A stretch of DNA of 64,000 nucleotides from Euglena gracilis (taxonomy: Eukaryota; Euglenida; Euglenophyceae; Euglenales), in NCBI GenBank assembly GCA_039621445.1, contig CP154955.1, forward strand, positions 2,758,619 through 2,822,618. Direction: 5' to 3'. Shown piece after piece: positions 41,870 to 51,512 of this stretch. The notes below the pieces were generated by a model. That model had not been told where the DNA came from. It was given only the letters and a program-made list of their open reading frames with translations, and did no database searches. Position 1 is the first letter of the stretch. Each line of letters opens with the position of its first letter. Made by a program: the position numbers and the translations under genes.

Positions 41870-42690
41870 TTGTTCGGAAACGCGAAAAGCGCGATTCCTA
41901 ATTACAATCGCGATCACACTTGGTACGGATTTGATGCGGAATGGGGAAACCCCCAACCTGTCCAAACTCCCTTGGGATTAACCCTTGTGGTAGTGGAAGA
42001 CAGCCCGCATGTTTGTGGATCCATTCATTGTGTTTCTACCCTTCAACCCGAAAATCGGGTGCATGAATACGCGAAACGCGTATGGAATGCTTTCAATTTT
42101 GGTCAATATCGCATTTTGGAACGATGGTTTTCCAAAATCGCGACATTGGCAAATTCTTTTGATTTGGCATTGGAAATCGATGCCTTTTCATCCAATGCAC
42201 ATGCCCGTTTGCCACGTCATTGGTCACAACACTCCAACGCATTTGATAAATTTTGGGGTGATACGTGTTATGGATGCACCCTCCCCCAAAACTTATCGAA
42301 TGTGCGGTTGAGAAAATTCTGCGGGATGAAGCCCGTGGAGTTATTCTCATACCCATCATTCCGGAAGCGGAATGGTTCACCCAACTATCGTATGTATGTT
42401 TTCATTGGTGGGATTTACCCACTAATGTACCGATTTTTGAGGATTTTTGTGGTAAAATATTACCACCCTTGCAAGAAATCATTTTTCGCGTTTGTTTCTT
42501 CGATGCATTCGGAATGTCCGAATTTGCGGTGCCGAGGAAGCTCGGTAGCCCCAGGGATACCCTGGCGGTTTCCGCAGTCATCGAGAGTGCAGGTCAGCAT
42601 CCTAAGTCAGCCGAATTCTGTTCGCGGATTACCCGCGAATTCCACGGTGTGCTGGAAAATCCAGTATACGCGCGCGACAATCGACCACGC
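41870..42690 (+). CDS. B segment resembling the DIRS Pol C-terminal module
   Basis: Frame to about 42268: NAFNFGQYRILERWFSKIA, LALEIDAFSSNAHARLPRHW, QHSNAFDKFWGDT. Then, after a two-base loss relative to D, the frame 42265-42690: LWMHPPPKLIECAVEKILRD, GVILIPIIPEAEWFTQL. The series DxFxSxxNxxLP ... PPxxLI ... +++P ... W matches the module that follows RNase H in E1 (DLFASPGNKKLP, TPPWSIIQQF, VLMVTPYWDSATWW). Here it sits upstream of RT. D has the same arrangement. Function unknown. The call rests on motif order. Confidence 0.55.
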
Positions 42691-44128
42691 GATACGCGGT
42701 CCGTTCGGTGTTTGTAAGATCGAGCTTAAGGATGGAGCCAAACCAATGCACCGGAAATTTTTTCGTTGTTCGGGAGAACGCGAACAAGCTCTCAATGAAA
42801 TGATTGAGAAGCTTATTCAGCGCAAGTGGATTGTACCCTCGAAAAGCGAGTGGACATCCCAGGCATTTGTTGTTCCTAAACCCCCAGACCCCTCAGGTCA
42901 GAAGAAATGGAGGCTGGTGCTGGATTACCGGTACCTGAACTCCCAAACAAGGGATGATCCCTTCCCGCTCCCCCTGATCGAGGATTTGATCACCAAACAA
43001 TCGGAAAACCGGTTGTGGTCAATTTTCGATCTGGAGGACGGTTTTCACCAAATGCACTTACACCCTGACTCCCAACCATACACGGCATTCGTGACATCCA
43101 AGGGTGTGTACCAATGGACGGTACTCCCCATGGGTGTTAAGAATGGCCCAGCCATGTTTCAGCGCATGATACAATGGGTTCTACGCGATTTACCGTTTGC
43201 CATTGTGTACATTGATGATGTGCTGGTGGGAACACAACCACCATCCGCAAAATCGAGCGAGGATATCCTCGTCACACACTTCCACCATGTTTGCGCGGTA
43301 TTAACCGCTTTTCAAAAACATGTGCTTTTCGCGAAAGGCGCGAAAATGCATTTGTTTCGGATTCTCATAAAATTTTGCGGGCACATCCTCAGCAATGGAC
43401 AGCGGAAAGCCGCTCCGAGTAAACTCGAAGCCATTAAGAAATGGACCCCTGAGGTAATCAAAACGATTACTCACCTCAAAGGATTTTTGGGATTAGCCCA
43501 ATACTACGCGATTTATATGAAGGACTTCGCGAAAATCGCGGTGCCCCTCACCAAGCAGCTCAAAAACCGGGCTGTTGACAACACCAAAGTCATTTGGGAT
43601 GACCAAATGCGCGAGGCCCTTGAGAAAATCAAGGTTTTGCTTTTGGAGAATGTTGTCCTCGAAATCGCGGACCCATACAAACCATACGTGTTGGAAGTCG
43701 ACAGCAGCGATTACGCTGTTGGCGGAGTTCTTAGCCAGCATAATGCGGCGAATGAGCTCCGACCTGTGGCTTTCTTCAGCAGAAAGTTACAGGGCGACGA
43801 TGGAAAAGGTCAAGTCAAATGGAGTATACGCGAGAAGGAAACCTACGCAATCGTGCTTATACTCCAGAAATTCCGAAGCTGGGTAGCCAGCAGCCTCGTC
43901 CAGATCCTCGTCAAGACCGACCATGAGAGTCTCCAACACTGGTACACCGAGGATTTGAACAAGGCCATGTCATCGGTCGGAAGGCGATGCAGATGGCATG
44001 AGTTCTTGAGTCAATTCAATCTGGTGGTTATTTACATGAGAGTCTGCAACACACACACTGGTACACCGAGGATTCGAACAAGGCCATGTGATCGGTCGGA
44101 AGGCGCTGCAGATGGCATGAGTTCTTGA
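42640..44128 (+). CDS. B reverse transcriptase-RNase H
   Basis: After a one-base insertion at about 42683, the frame to 44128 reads FGVCKIELKDGAKPMHRKFF, VVPKPPDPSGQKKWRLVLDY, SIFDLEDGFHQMHLHPDSQP (first Asp), VLPMGVKNGPAMFQRMIQWV, IVYIDDVLVGTQPP (Asp pair, 43214-43219), then the FLGLAQYYAIYM thumb and RNase H with [38 protein letters not shown] and LVKTDHESLQHWYT. A 113-bp tandem duplication truncates RNase H before its last Asp (see next entry). It makes element cDNA. Confidence 0.85.
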
Positions 44129-44153
44129 GTCAATTCAACCTGGTGGTTATTTA
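43922..44153 (+). repeat. 113-bp tandem duplication breaking B RNase H
   Basis: The copies 43922-44034 and 44035-44153 share CATGAGAGTCT ... ACCGAGGAT ... AACAAGGCCATGT ... GTGGTTATTTA. The second copy has a six-base AC expansion. 113 is not a multiple of three, so pol shifts and stops at 44128. D has a single copy and an unbroken frame here. Confidence 0.9.
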
Positions 44154-45885
44154 TACCCCTGGACACACACAAAAAGTAGCGGATCCGCTCAGCCGGGCCC
44201 CTTGGTATTACCCTGGGAACCCGGATGAGGGAGACGCGACTTTTCATGGAAGTCAGGAAGCTGACGAGTACGCACGTCGAAACGACGCTGCGGATAATCT
44301 TTTGGATTCTTTTCCCGTTTCACAACTATTCCTGGTCGCACCAGTGCGAGGAAGGCGCCGACGTGGAAGCACGTCCGGGCCCCGGCGTATTACGCGCACG
44401 GAGTCCCCTTCTCCATTGTTCTTTCGCGAATGGGATTATAGTCGTGATCCGGTGTATGACACCATTGTCACCAGACTTCGTAATGGCGAAGTGCTGGACA
44501 ATTACACTCTTTCACCTTTACGGTTGGTTTTTCGCAATGAATCGGGTTACAAATATTGTATCCCCCAGGACCTGGTTGATGATGTGATTTTGTGTTATCA
44601 CAACCATGGTCACCCTGGGGCCCCCAAACTTCTTTCGTTGGTGGGCCGCAGGTACTGTACAACCCTGAGCGAGAAAGAGCTTTACTCACGCTGTTTGCGA
44701 ATAGCGCAACGGTGTCAAATTTGTCAAGCGGTAAAACCCCGCAGAGGTACCCCCCCTGGTACGATGGACTTTTTCCCCGTACCCCCTGACATTTTTACAT
44801 CCCTCTGCATGGATTTTCTGGAATTGGAACCGTGCAAAGGAACAGACGACAAAATTTACGATTACGTTTTTGTTGTCGTCTGCAGGCTGAGTGGGTACAT
44901 TGTAGCCATTCCATGCCAGAAGTCAGGGTTGACTGCCCAAAGTTTGGCAACTATATTTTTGGAGAAATGCATTTGCTTGATGGGTTTACCGAATGAAATT
45001 GTGAGTGATCAAGACCATTTGATTTCTTCAAGGTTTTTCACCACTTTGTGCGGTTTACTCGGAATCGAGCAACATTTTTCCATTATATACCGACCCAAAG
45101 GCAATGGTAGAGCCGAGGCAGCCGTGAAATCCGTCGTGAATATGCTTCGCCTTTCACTGGCTGACTCGCGCAGCAACTGGATATCAGTTCTACCATGGTC
45201 TTTGTTTTATATCAATACCCTACCAGGGTTGGTTTTACCTCACTCCCCCTATAAATTAGTTTTCGGACGGGACCCTCCGGCCATAGGGGATGTCCCTTCG
45301 GAGAGACCCGCCCGAACGAGTGTCAGTTGCGAGACCTGGTTTGCGGAAGTAGAAAATCTACGTTCTGCAGTCCAGAAGCGCGTCACTGATATTCATGCAG
45401 CAAAACGGAAATTGTTTTTGCAGAATTTCAAGTCACCTGTTTACAGTCCCGGTGACCGCGTGTGGGTACGGAATAGCCGTACTCGCATGCAGTCTTCCAA
45501 GCTGGACCCCCTCTGGCTCGGCCCCTGTGAAATCCTAGAAAGACTAGGTACCAGCGGGCGTTACAAGGTTGCATTACCGAATGGTGTTGAGGACGTTCAT
45601 ATGGACGACTTCAAACCATACCTGTCGCCACCGGATGGGAAACCCATCCCGTGTTTGCACTTCAAACCCCGTTCCAGATTACCTGAGACGGACGACTTTG
45701 TAGTCGATAAAATTATCGATCACAAAATCGACAAAGGTATGCACCTTTGGAAGGTCCGCTGGAAAGGGTATGGGCCCGAGGAGGACACTTGGGAGCCAGC
45801 AACCAGTTTTGTTGGGTATGTCCAGCAAGATTGGAAGCTGTGGAATAAGAAACATAACATTGATGTTTCCATGACAAGTTTTTGA
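44125..45885 (+). CDS. B RNase H end and integrase with chromodomain
   Basis: Begins within the duplication. YTPGHTQKVADPLSRAPW supplies the last RNase H Asp. After a linker: the H2C2 zinc finger (CYHNHGHPGAPKLLSL ... RCQICQAVKPRRGTPPG), core SLCMDFLELEPC (D), IVSDQDHLISSRFF (D), YRPKGNGRAEAAVKSVV (E), the SH3-like GPCEILERLGTSGRYKVALP, and a chromodomain (FVVDKIIDHKIDKGMH, WKVRWKGYGPEEDTWEPATS). It stops at 45885. It is complete and inserts cDNA; the chromodomain may target heterochromatin. Confidence 0.85.
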   Translation: MSQFNLVVIYTPGHTQKVADPLSRAPWYYPGNPDEGDATFHGSQEADEYARRNDAADNLLDSFPVSQLFLVAPVRGRRRRGSTSGPRRITRTESPSPLFFREWDYSRDPVYDTIVTRLRNGEVLDNYTLSPLRLVFRNESGYKYCIPQDLVDDVILCYHNHGHPGAPKLLSLVGRRYCTTLSEKELYSRCLRIAQRCQICQAVKPRRGTPPGTMDFFPVPPDIFTSLCMDFLELEPCKGTDDKIYDYVFVVVCRLSGYIVAIPCQKSGLTAQSLATIFLEKCICLMGLPNEIVSDQDHLISSRFFTTLCGLLGIEQHFSIIYRPKGNGRAEAAVKSVVNMLRLSLADSRSNWISVLPWSLFYINTLPGLVLPHSPYKLVFGRDPPAIGDVPSERPARTSVSCETWFAEVENLRSAVQKRVTDIHAAKRKLFLQNFKSPVYSPGDRVWVRNSRTRMQSSKLDPLWLGPCEILERLGTSGRYKVALPNGVEDVHMDDFKPYLSPPDGKPIPCLHFKPRSRLPETDDFVVDKIIDHKIDKGMHLWKVRWKGYGPEEDTWEPATSFVGYVQQDWKLWNKKHNIDVSMTSF

Positions 45886-45940
45886 GAACGCATGGGAAAC
45901 CCATGTTGTTTTCTCTTCTTTTTATCATTGATTCTTATCA

Positions 45941-45956
45941 TTCTTTCTTTCCGCAG
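45941..45956 (+). promoter_or_regulatory. Splice-acceptor-like site before extra ORF 1
   Basis: The pyrimidine run TTCTTTCTTTCCGCAG ends exactly before the open frame of the first extra ORF. A weak donor-like CAG|GTCTCA lies in the leader (36483). In D a similar TTTCTACAG-type site lies just after integrase on its strand (about 53087). Suggests a spliced subgenomic RNA. Confidence 0.5.
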
Positions 45957-46054
45957 AATTTTTGTTTGCCAACCAATACCCAAACCAGGGAGATACCCTT
46001 TCACTTGACAACAAACCACCCACACAATTTACCGTACCGACCCCGGGCTGTATC

Positions 46055-49000
46055 ATGCTGCCCGGTGGAAGGGATTCAGGCGGAGGACCGCCTTACCACC
46101 CCACCACTCACCCTCAACCTGACCAGTATGCATACCGATACGGTACGCAGCCACCTGCACGGACTGCGGCTCAGGGAAACCCTGAAGCCAGCAGCAGTAG
46201 CAGGATGACCCAGATGCCCGCGGAAGCGCGGCCATCTCAGCCATCAGGCTCTCGTCGCCTCCCACCGTATGCGGGTGTGATGATCCACCGCACGGCGGAG
46301 ACGATGAACCGGGTTATGCGTATGAGCGCAAACCCGGCACCAGACCAACTCACACAGGCATTGTGGGATGACCACTGCCGTAAAGTTTTGACTATCGCGA
46401 ATACCCCTCCAGCCCTGTGGTGTATGTGCGCCCAGGCGACGATGACCGGTCTGGTGTATTACACCGACCCGGACGCGTCGGGATTCGCGGCAGACATTAC
46501 CATGCGTGACCTGGGCGTGGAAGTCCCGCCACAGGTCGCCAGGCAGGTACCACCTGTTGGCACTTACACTGCACATTTTCGTGCTCACTCCCCCGGATTA
46601 CCCGAGGAAGAGACGGTGGAAGCACCTGTCCGGAGTGAACACCCACGTGTAAAAGAAAGTATTTTTCGATCCCCTGAGCGCATGCCCCGGCGGGATTATC
46701 CTGCGCAGGAGCCTGTGTCTCAGTATACCGTCTCTGGGGATTACCCTCAGCAGGCGCCAATGCCACGGGATCAGTACGTATATCCACCTCAACCCCACCC
46801 AACCATACCTGACCCTATCCCACGACGTCCTGCGGAGGGAAATCCTCCCCCGACGTCTGACTCTGCCCGAAGCGCTCGTCCGCGGGAAGCCGCGGCAGCG
46901 CCTCGTGCGGCACCAGTTCCCCCGGCACGGGATGAACCCGTTAACCCGTGGACTGGTCGGCCGTTCGAGACTGAGGAGGACCGTCAACAGTATGAATATG
47001 CTGTGACGATCCAACGACAGATCGCACGTCGCCCCCCTGTTTCCGCTGGCCAGGGATACCCTGCCCGGGCGGAAATGACACGGGAAGAGCGCCAGCAGTA
47101 TGATGCTGCTGTGTCGGCTCTCACAGGAGTCCCAGCTCCATCACGGTCAAGTCAACCAGCGCGACAGCGGGACGTGGCTGTGGCGGAAGCGCCACCGGCA
47201 CGACCCACAAGCTCTGCCGCCGGCAAACGTGACCGCGGCCCGGAAAATCTGACGCCGCAGCCACAACGCCGCTCGCCGAGGTCGGAAAATCCGCCCGCGG
47301 CGATGCGCGTCGACGCTGAGGAGGAAGCTCCGCCAGCGCCCGACGTGACGGCAGAACGGACACGTCGGGAAACCCGACCATCCCCAGTCGCACCGGTTTA
47401 CTCGAATCGTGGTGATGCTGAGCAGGAATTTGCTCGAACACCAAGCACGGAATCCGTGACTTATCCTGTGTATACAGAAGAAGACCCAGAATACTGGGAA
47501 TATTGGGACCCATATCGGGCGACGATAGAATGGCTGTCCAACACGAAGGGCAAGGGTAAAGGAAAAGGCAAGGGTAAGGGTAAAGGTAAAGGCCAGGAGA
47601 AAGGTGGGAAAGCCCCATCTGGGAAAGGCGGAAAACCCGCTGGACCACCTCCAGGCAAAGGCGGAAAATCTGCCGGACCCCCAGCAGGAAAAGGCGGAAA
47701 AGCCGCCGAACCTTCGAAAACGAAGGATTACGACGCTGACCAGCTGTTCGATTACTTGGATGAAATCTGGCCGAAAATCGACCAGGATCTCGAAAAGTAC
47801 ACGCGTGCTGGCAACGTGATCCACCGACCACCGGAAGCGGTGCTCGCAGTGGTGCAGGATCGTATGCACGATCACTGCAAACGATTCATCTACAGTACCG
47901 AACTTCATCCGTTTGAGGGATACCCTCATTCGGATGAAATGGTCCTGGACCAGATGTCTGGTTTCTGGGAACTCTGGTTCTGGTTGGGATATCCCTGCCA
48001 GAACTTTGGCATTTTCACCGACCGAAACGGTCTGACATACATCGATTGTTTGAACACATGTGAAGACGATGAAACATTCGTAACACAGTTGAAGGAAATC
48101 TTCAACCACATGTATTCCGTCAGCGCACTGGGAATCCAGTGGAAATATTACCCCCTGCCGGAGAAACTCCAGGCACAGGCTGCGGTAATGTTCACAAACA
48201 ACCTCCAAGTATTCTTGGACAGCATGTATGGCATGCTGTTCAAGGTACTGGACGTGGACCTCGCCTACCCTCAACGATACAAACTGGAATGCCGGTTTTG
48301 CAAGGAAGTCCACATTGTTGACTTCTGGGGTTTCGGGGAGCGCGGAAAACCGCCTCCGACTGCCGAAAATGCCGGCAGCCCACCGACCAGGAGATTCCTC
48401 CTGCACCAGTGCCGGAAACCCCAGATCGGAACGCAAGACCGGAAGGTGCTGAAACAGCACCGGCAGAAAATATTTCTGCTCCAACAATACTGGCACAGGG
48501 CGTGGATTACCTACGTCCTGGAAGTATATATATATTTCCTGGAACAGATGACCACCGATGTGGATATCCACAGGAAGTGGATACCTCGGGGATACACCGA
48601 GGTAGATGCCAGACCGTATGATCCAGACCGACGCAGGATAAACCTGCGGCCGGACTGGACGGGGGCAGAAATCGGCCTCCGGGAACACCTGCAGAGCCAG
48701 TTCGGGGAAATCCTGGACTGGCAGGAGTTCGAAGTGTTCTTCGCTCCCCGCGAGCTAACCCAACCTCGCTACGCAGTACCACTGCCAGCTTTCCTGGAAG
48801 AAACGGGAGAGTATGGTATGGGTGAGGCCCGTCGATCGCAGTGGGAAGACCTCTGCCTGATCAACGAGGACGAGCCTCAACCTCCACCCGGAAGCTGGGT
48901 GCGAGCGTCGTGGCCACCTCCATACCCCAACTCTGACAGGAGTGAAAGTATTAGCTTTTTCCGCCTGTCAAATGCCCAAGGGTGCTACAGAAGCAGGGAA

Positions 49001-49291
49001 GACCCGCGTTCTGCGGCCCAACTACACACAGAGGAGTCCCCTCTGGAAACGGAGGAGACCGGAGAAGCGGTCCCAATGGCCGAGGATGAACCTCAGCCCG
49101 CGGAACCCCCGGCACGGGAAACCCGTAGCCCGTCGGTCGTGATGCTGGACACTGTGGCGGAAACCGCCCAGCACCCAGGATCACCGAGAGGTGAACTGAC
49201 GCCTGTCCCACTGTCACCATCCTCGCTGGGTACGCCTGGCGGACCGACCCCTCCGCGGGAAAACCCGCCGGAGACGGTAACCCTACGCTGA
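46055..49291 (+). CDS. B extra ORF 1, about 1,080 aa, unrecognised
   Basis: Open from 45957; first ATG 46055 (MLPGGRDSGG). A long Pro/Arg/Ala-rich disordered N-terminal half follows, then a Lys-Gly repeat (GKGKGKGKGKGKG, about 47545-47600) and GKGGKPAGPP repeats. After these comes a globular section from about 47725: DADQLFDYLDEIWPKIDQDL, FWELWFWLGYPCQNFGIF, YKLECRFCKEVHIVDFWG and a HQC (possible C2HC zinc site), WHRAWITYVLEVYIYFLEQM. An acidic/Pro tail ends it. It lies where env would be, but there is no signal peptide or clear membrane anchor. It may be an accessory nucleic-acid-binding protein; this is inference. Confidence 0.65.
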   Translation: MLPGGRDSGGGPPYHPTTHPQPDQYAYRYGTQPPARTAAQGNPEASSSSRMTQMPAEARPSQPSGSRRLPPYAGVMIHRTAETMNRVMRMSANPAPDQLTQALWDDHCRKVLTIANTPPALWCMCAQATMTGLVYYTDPDASGFAADITMRDLGVEVPPQVARQVPPVGTYTAHFRAHSPGLPEEETVEAPVRSEHPRVKESIFRSPERMPRRDYPAQEPVSQYTVSGDYPQQAPMPRDQYVYPPQPHPTIPDPIPRRPAEGNPPPTSDSARSARPREAAAAPRAAPVPPARDEPVNPWTGRPFETEEDRQQYEYAVTIQRQIARRPPVSAGQGYPARAEMTREERQQYDAAVSALTGVPAPSRSSQPARQRDVAVAEAPPARPTSSAAGKRDRGPENLTPQPQRRSPRSENPPAAMRVDAEEEAPPAPDVTAERTRRETRPSPVAPVYSNRGDAEQEFARTPSTESVTYPVYTEEDPEYWEYWDPYRATIEWLSNTKGKGKGKGKGKGKGKGQEKGGKAPSGKGGKPAGPPPGKGGKSAGPPAGKGGKAAEPSKTKDYDADQLFDYLDEIWPKIDQDLEKYTRAGNVIHRPPEAVLAVVQDRMHDHCKRFIYSTELHPFEGYPHSDEMVLDQMSGFWELWFWLGYPCQNFGIFTDRNGLTYIDCLNTCEDDETFVTQLKEIFNHMYSVSALGIQWKYYPLPEKLQAQAAVMFTNNLQVFLDSMYGMLFKVLDVDLAYPQRYKLECRFCKEVHIVDFWGFGERGKPPPTAENAGSPPTRRFLLHQCRKPQIGTQDRKVLKQHRQKIFLLQQYWHRAWITYVLEVYIYFLEQMTTDVDIHRKWIPRGYTEVDARPYDPDRRRINLRPDWTGAEIGLREHLQSQFGEILDWQEFEVFFAPRELTQPRYAVPLPAFLEETGEYGMGEARRSQWEDLCLINEDEPQPPPGSWVRASWPPPYPNSDRSESISFFRLSNAQGCYRSREDPRSAAQLHTEESPLETEETGEAVPMAEDEPQPAEPPARETRSPSVVMLDTVAETAQHPGSPRGELTPVPLSPSSLGTPGGPTPPRENPPETVTLR

Positions 49292-49916
49292 GGTATTACG
49301 CCTCAAGCTTCCTGTCCCCGGGGAAATCCCGACGACAGAGGAGCCAGTGGAGGAGCCCACTTCAGGGGAAGGACCTGAACGGCGCCCCTCACTGGGCGGA
49401 CGTGTACTCGGTGGTTTGCGATCACTGATCGCAGTTGTCACACCACGTGGCACTGCGGCTAGTTCTTCCACTGCTGTGGCGGAAACGGCCCAGCCAGCGG
49501 ACGAAACAACTGAAGCTGCAGCCATGGAGGAGGATGAACCTCCCCCAATGGCCGCGCCACCGCCGGTGTCAGAAACGACACGGACGGAAGGCGAACCAAC
49601 GGCAATGTCAGTGGTGACAACGCTACCCGTGCCAGTGCAGGATGAACCTGCATCAGCACCGGTAGCGACATCAGAGGCACGGGATGAGCCCGTAGCTCCA
49701 CACACATCGGCCACTGCACCGAAGCGTGCGGACACACGGACACCGGCACCTGAAAAACAGGCTGCACGGACATCCATGCCCCCACCACAGACTCAGCCAA
49801 CGCGGAGTGCAGCGGCGACCCACACCCACACCGTCCCCCAAGGCTGCTCCTGGGAAACCCACGAGCGCAGCGAAAGAACGCGTAGGGCGACCCTCAGCTC
49901 GGGAAACCCCTGCTGA
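49281..49916 (+). CDS. B extra ORF 2, 5' part (disordered)
   Basis: Opens by overlapping the last codons of extra ORF 1 in another frame and has no ATG until about 49524, so it may be a frameshift continuation of ORF 1 or a damaged start. The product is Pro/Ala/Glu-rich, with phrases (VAETAQPADETT, MEEDEPPPMAAPPP) that echo the tail of ORF 1 (VAETAQHPGSP, MAEDEPQPAEPP). An internal duplication is likely. The frame passes to the next entry near 49815. Confidence 0.5.
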   Translation, partial: PYAEVLRLKLPVPGEIPTTEEPVEEPTSGEGPERRPSLGGRVLGGLRSLIAVVTPRGTAASSSTAVAETAQPADETTEAAAMEEDEPPPMAAPPPVSETTRTEGEPTAMSVVTTLPVPVQDEPASAPVATSEARDEPVAPHTSATAPKRADTRTPAPEKQAARTSMPPPQTQPTRSAAATHTHTVPQGCSWETHERSERTRRATLSSGNPC

Positions 49917-51495
49917 AGGTCAACGACGCTCGGTGTCGGGGAAAAGACCCCCGGCCCAGCCGTCACCACGCACCTGGTCAAGCAAGCGTGACGCCGAACG
50001 GCGACCCTCGGATGCTCCGGAAAGCGGAAGTCCGAAGGCCCCGGCCAAATCAAAGCCCGGTGCCGCGCCTTGCAAACCCTCACCTAAGACAGGTGATCAG
50101 CCCCCACCGAAAGGCGGTGGTGGTGCTGGAGGCCAGGGTGCATCTTCTTCTCGAGGATCAGCCTCGGGAGGAGGATTCACACAGGTCACATCATCCGGCT
50201 ATGGGAAAACCTCACAGCCAAAACCACCTACGAAGGGGCAGGGAAAATCCCGCGCCTCTACGACTACGACACCTTCGGAAGGCGAAGTTGTCATCGACTG
50301 GAATGCGATGACTCAGGATGATCCTGAGACTCATGACCTGAAAAACAGGTACATGATGATCGAACATAAGCTGCGAACAGACCAATGCCTCAATCGGTGG
50401 ATTGAACCACTGTTCTGTCAAGGACGGAAATGGTCCTTTGACCAGAATGTCACCTGGAATTATTACAATTCCAGATCACCACGTGTTTTGGCCCAATACT
50501 TTGGCGAGGAATTCCTCGTCGACAGAACATCGGAAAACCGATTTGTGTGGCTCTGCACTGTTTGCCACAGGATGTACAACAGTGCCCCTGACTTGGGATT
50601 ACCCCTCGTCCATGTGTGCAACCCTGTGGAGCGGAAATCGTTCCACAAGGATATGTACATACCCAACTGTGCCGCCTTGGTATGCGCCAAGTGCGTGGAC
50701 AGTTGGACCCACAAGCACAATTTTAGCTACACGGACCGAGATGGTACGAATGTACCAGTACTCTGCGTCAACTGCCTGCGAGGTACCTTCTGGCACACTG
50801 CGGAAGGCGCAGTTCGCACAATCGTGCCGAGTGCCGAGAAGCCACTGGAGGAATACTCCACCTTGAACAAAAAGTTCAAGGACTTCTTCAAATATGCCAA
50901 CCTCAAGCTCGACGACTACCGCCACACGGGAATGGCCCGTGGGTGGCAGATCGACAGTGGGGCGATACGCCTCGCTGCTGAGGAGGCAGGGGTAAGATTA
51001 CCTTACCTCTGGGAGACAGCGGACAGGGAAAAGATACTTTTCCGCCTGTTCACAACCCAGGACCGAAACGGTCGCTGGTGCCTACCACAATGGCCACCCG
51101 AAAAACACGGGATGACCTGGAAGGACTGGCTAGGGGCCGTATTGCGACCCCATACAGTCCGGGCGGAATGCGCCTATCACGTTCCCATCGACTTCCACCC
51201 GGGGAATGCCCCGCAGGTGTCAGCCAATCACCCTCGGAGAAACTACTTCATCTGGCCAGCGACTTTGCCCAGGAAATTCTGGGAGAAGCTGCAGTGGTTT
51301 CTCGCGGAAAGAGCGAGTGCCACCAAGCAGACAGTACCCGAAGGATGGGTTCGGGACTGGATCGCACCTGATTTCGACTACGACTCGCCAGAAACCTGGC
51401 TTGTCGACAGGCCACAGCCACCACAATTCCAGATGGTCCTTGTGGAAGATCCCTTGGACTCCCGCCATGACTATTGGCGGCTGGAGCGGATGTAA
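49800..51495 (+). CDS. B extra ORF 2, zinc-binding C-terminal part, unrecognised
   Basis: The frame is open from 49726, but the sensible protein begins near 49815 (PKAAPGKPTSAAKERVG). A basic/Pro/Gly linker follows, then a globular region from about 50290: VVIDWNAMTQDDPETHDLKN, QCLNRWIEPLFCQGRKWSF. Next is a Cys/His cluster (FVWLCTVCHRMYN, VHVCNPVERKSFHKDMY, ALVCAKCVDSWTHKHNF, VLCVNCLRGTFWHT) that could bind two or more zinc ions. A Trp-rich C-terminus ends DYWRLERM, TAA 51493-51495. No family is recognised. ORF 1 has a smaller CX2C/HxC site at a comparable place. Confidence 0.65.
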
Positions 51496-51512
51496 TGCCG
51501 AAACGGCATTAC
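51492..51512 (+). terminator. 9-bp hairpin on the ORF 2 stop codon
   Basis: GTAATGCCG and CGGCATTAC pair perfectly around AAA. The stem includes the TAA stop. It could be an RNA 3'-end or stability element, or an extreme case of the short hairpins common in this element. Confidence 0.5.

Noticed and set aside
47540-47600. Lys-Gly run as a histone-like domain
   Set aside because: It is a short AAGGGT-type repeat expansion; no histone fold follows.
45962-49291. Extra ORF 1 as a retroviral envelope gene
   Set aside because: No signal peptide, no furin-like site with fusion peptide, no clear C-terminal membrane anchor. Position alone is not enough.
46055-51495. Extra ORFs as captured host gene exons
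   Set aside because: Uninterrupted over kilobases and sharing repeat phrases with each other; nothing points to a known host protein. Remains possible but unsupported.
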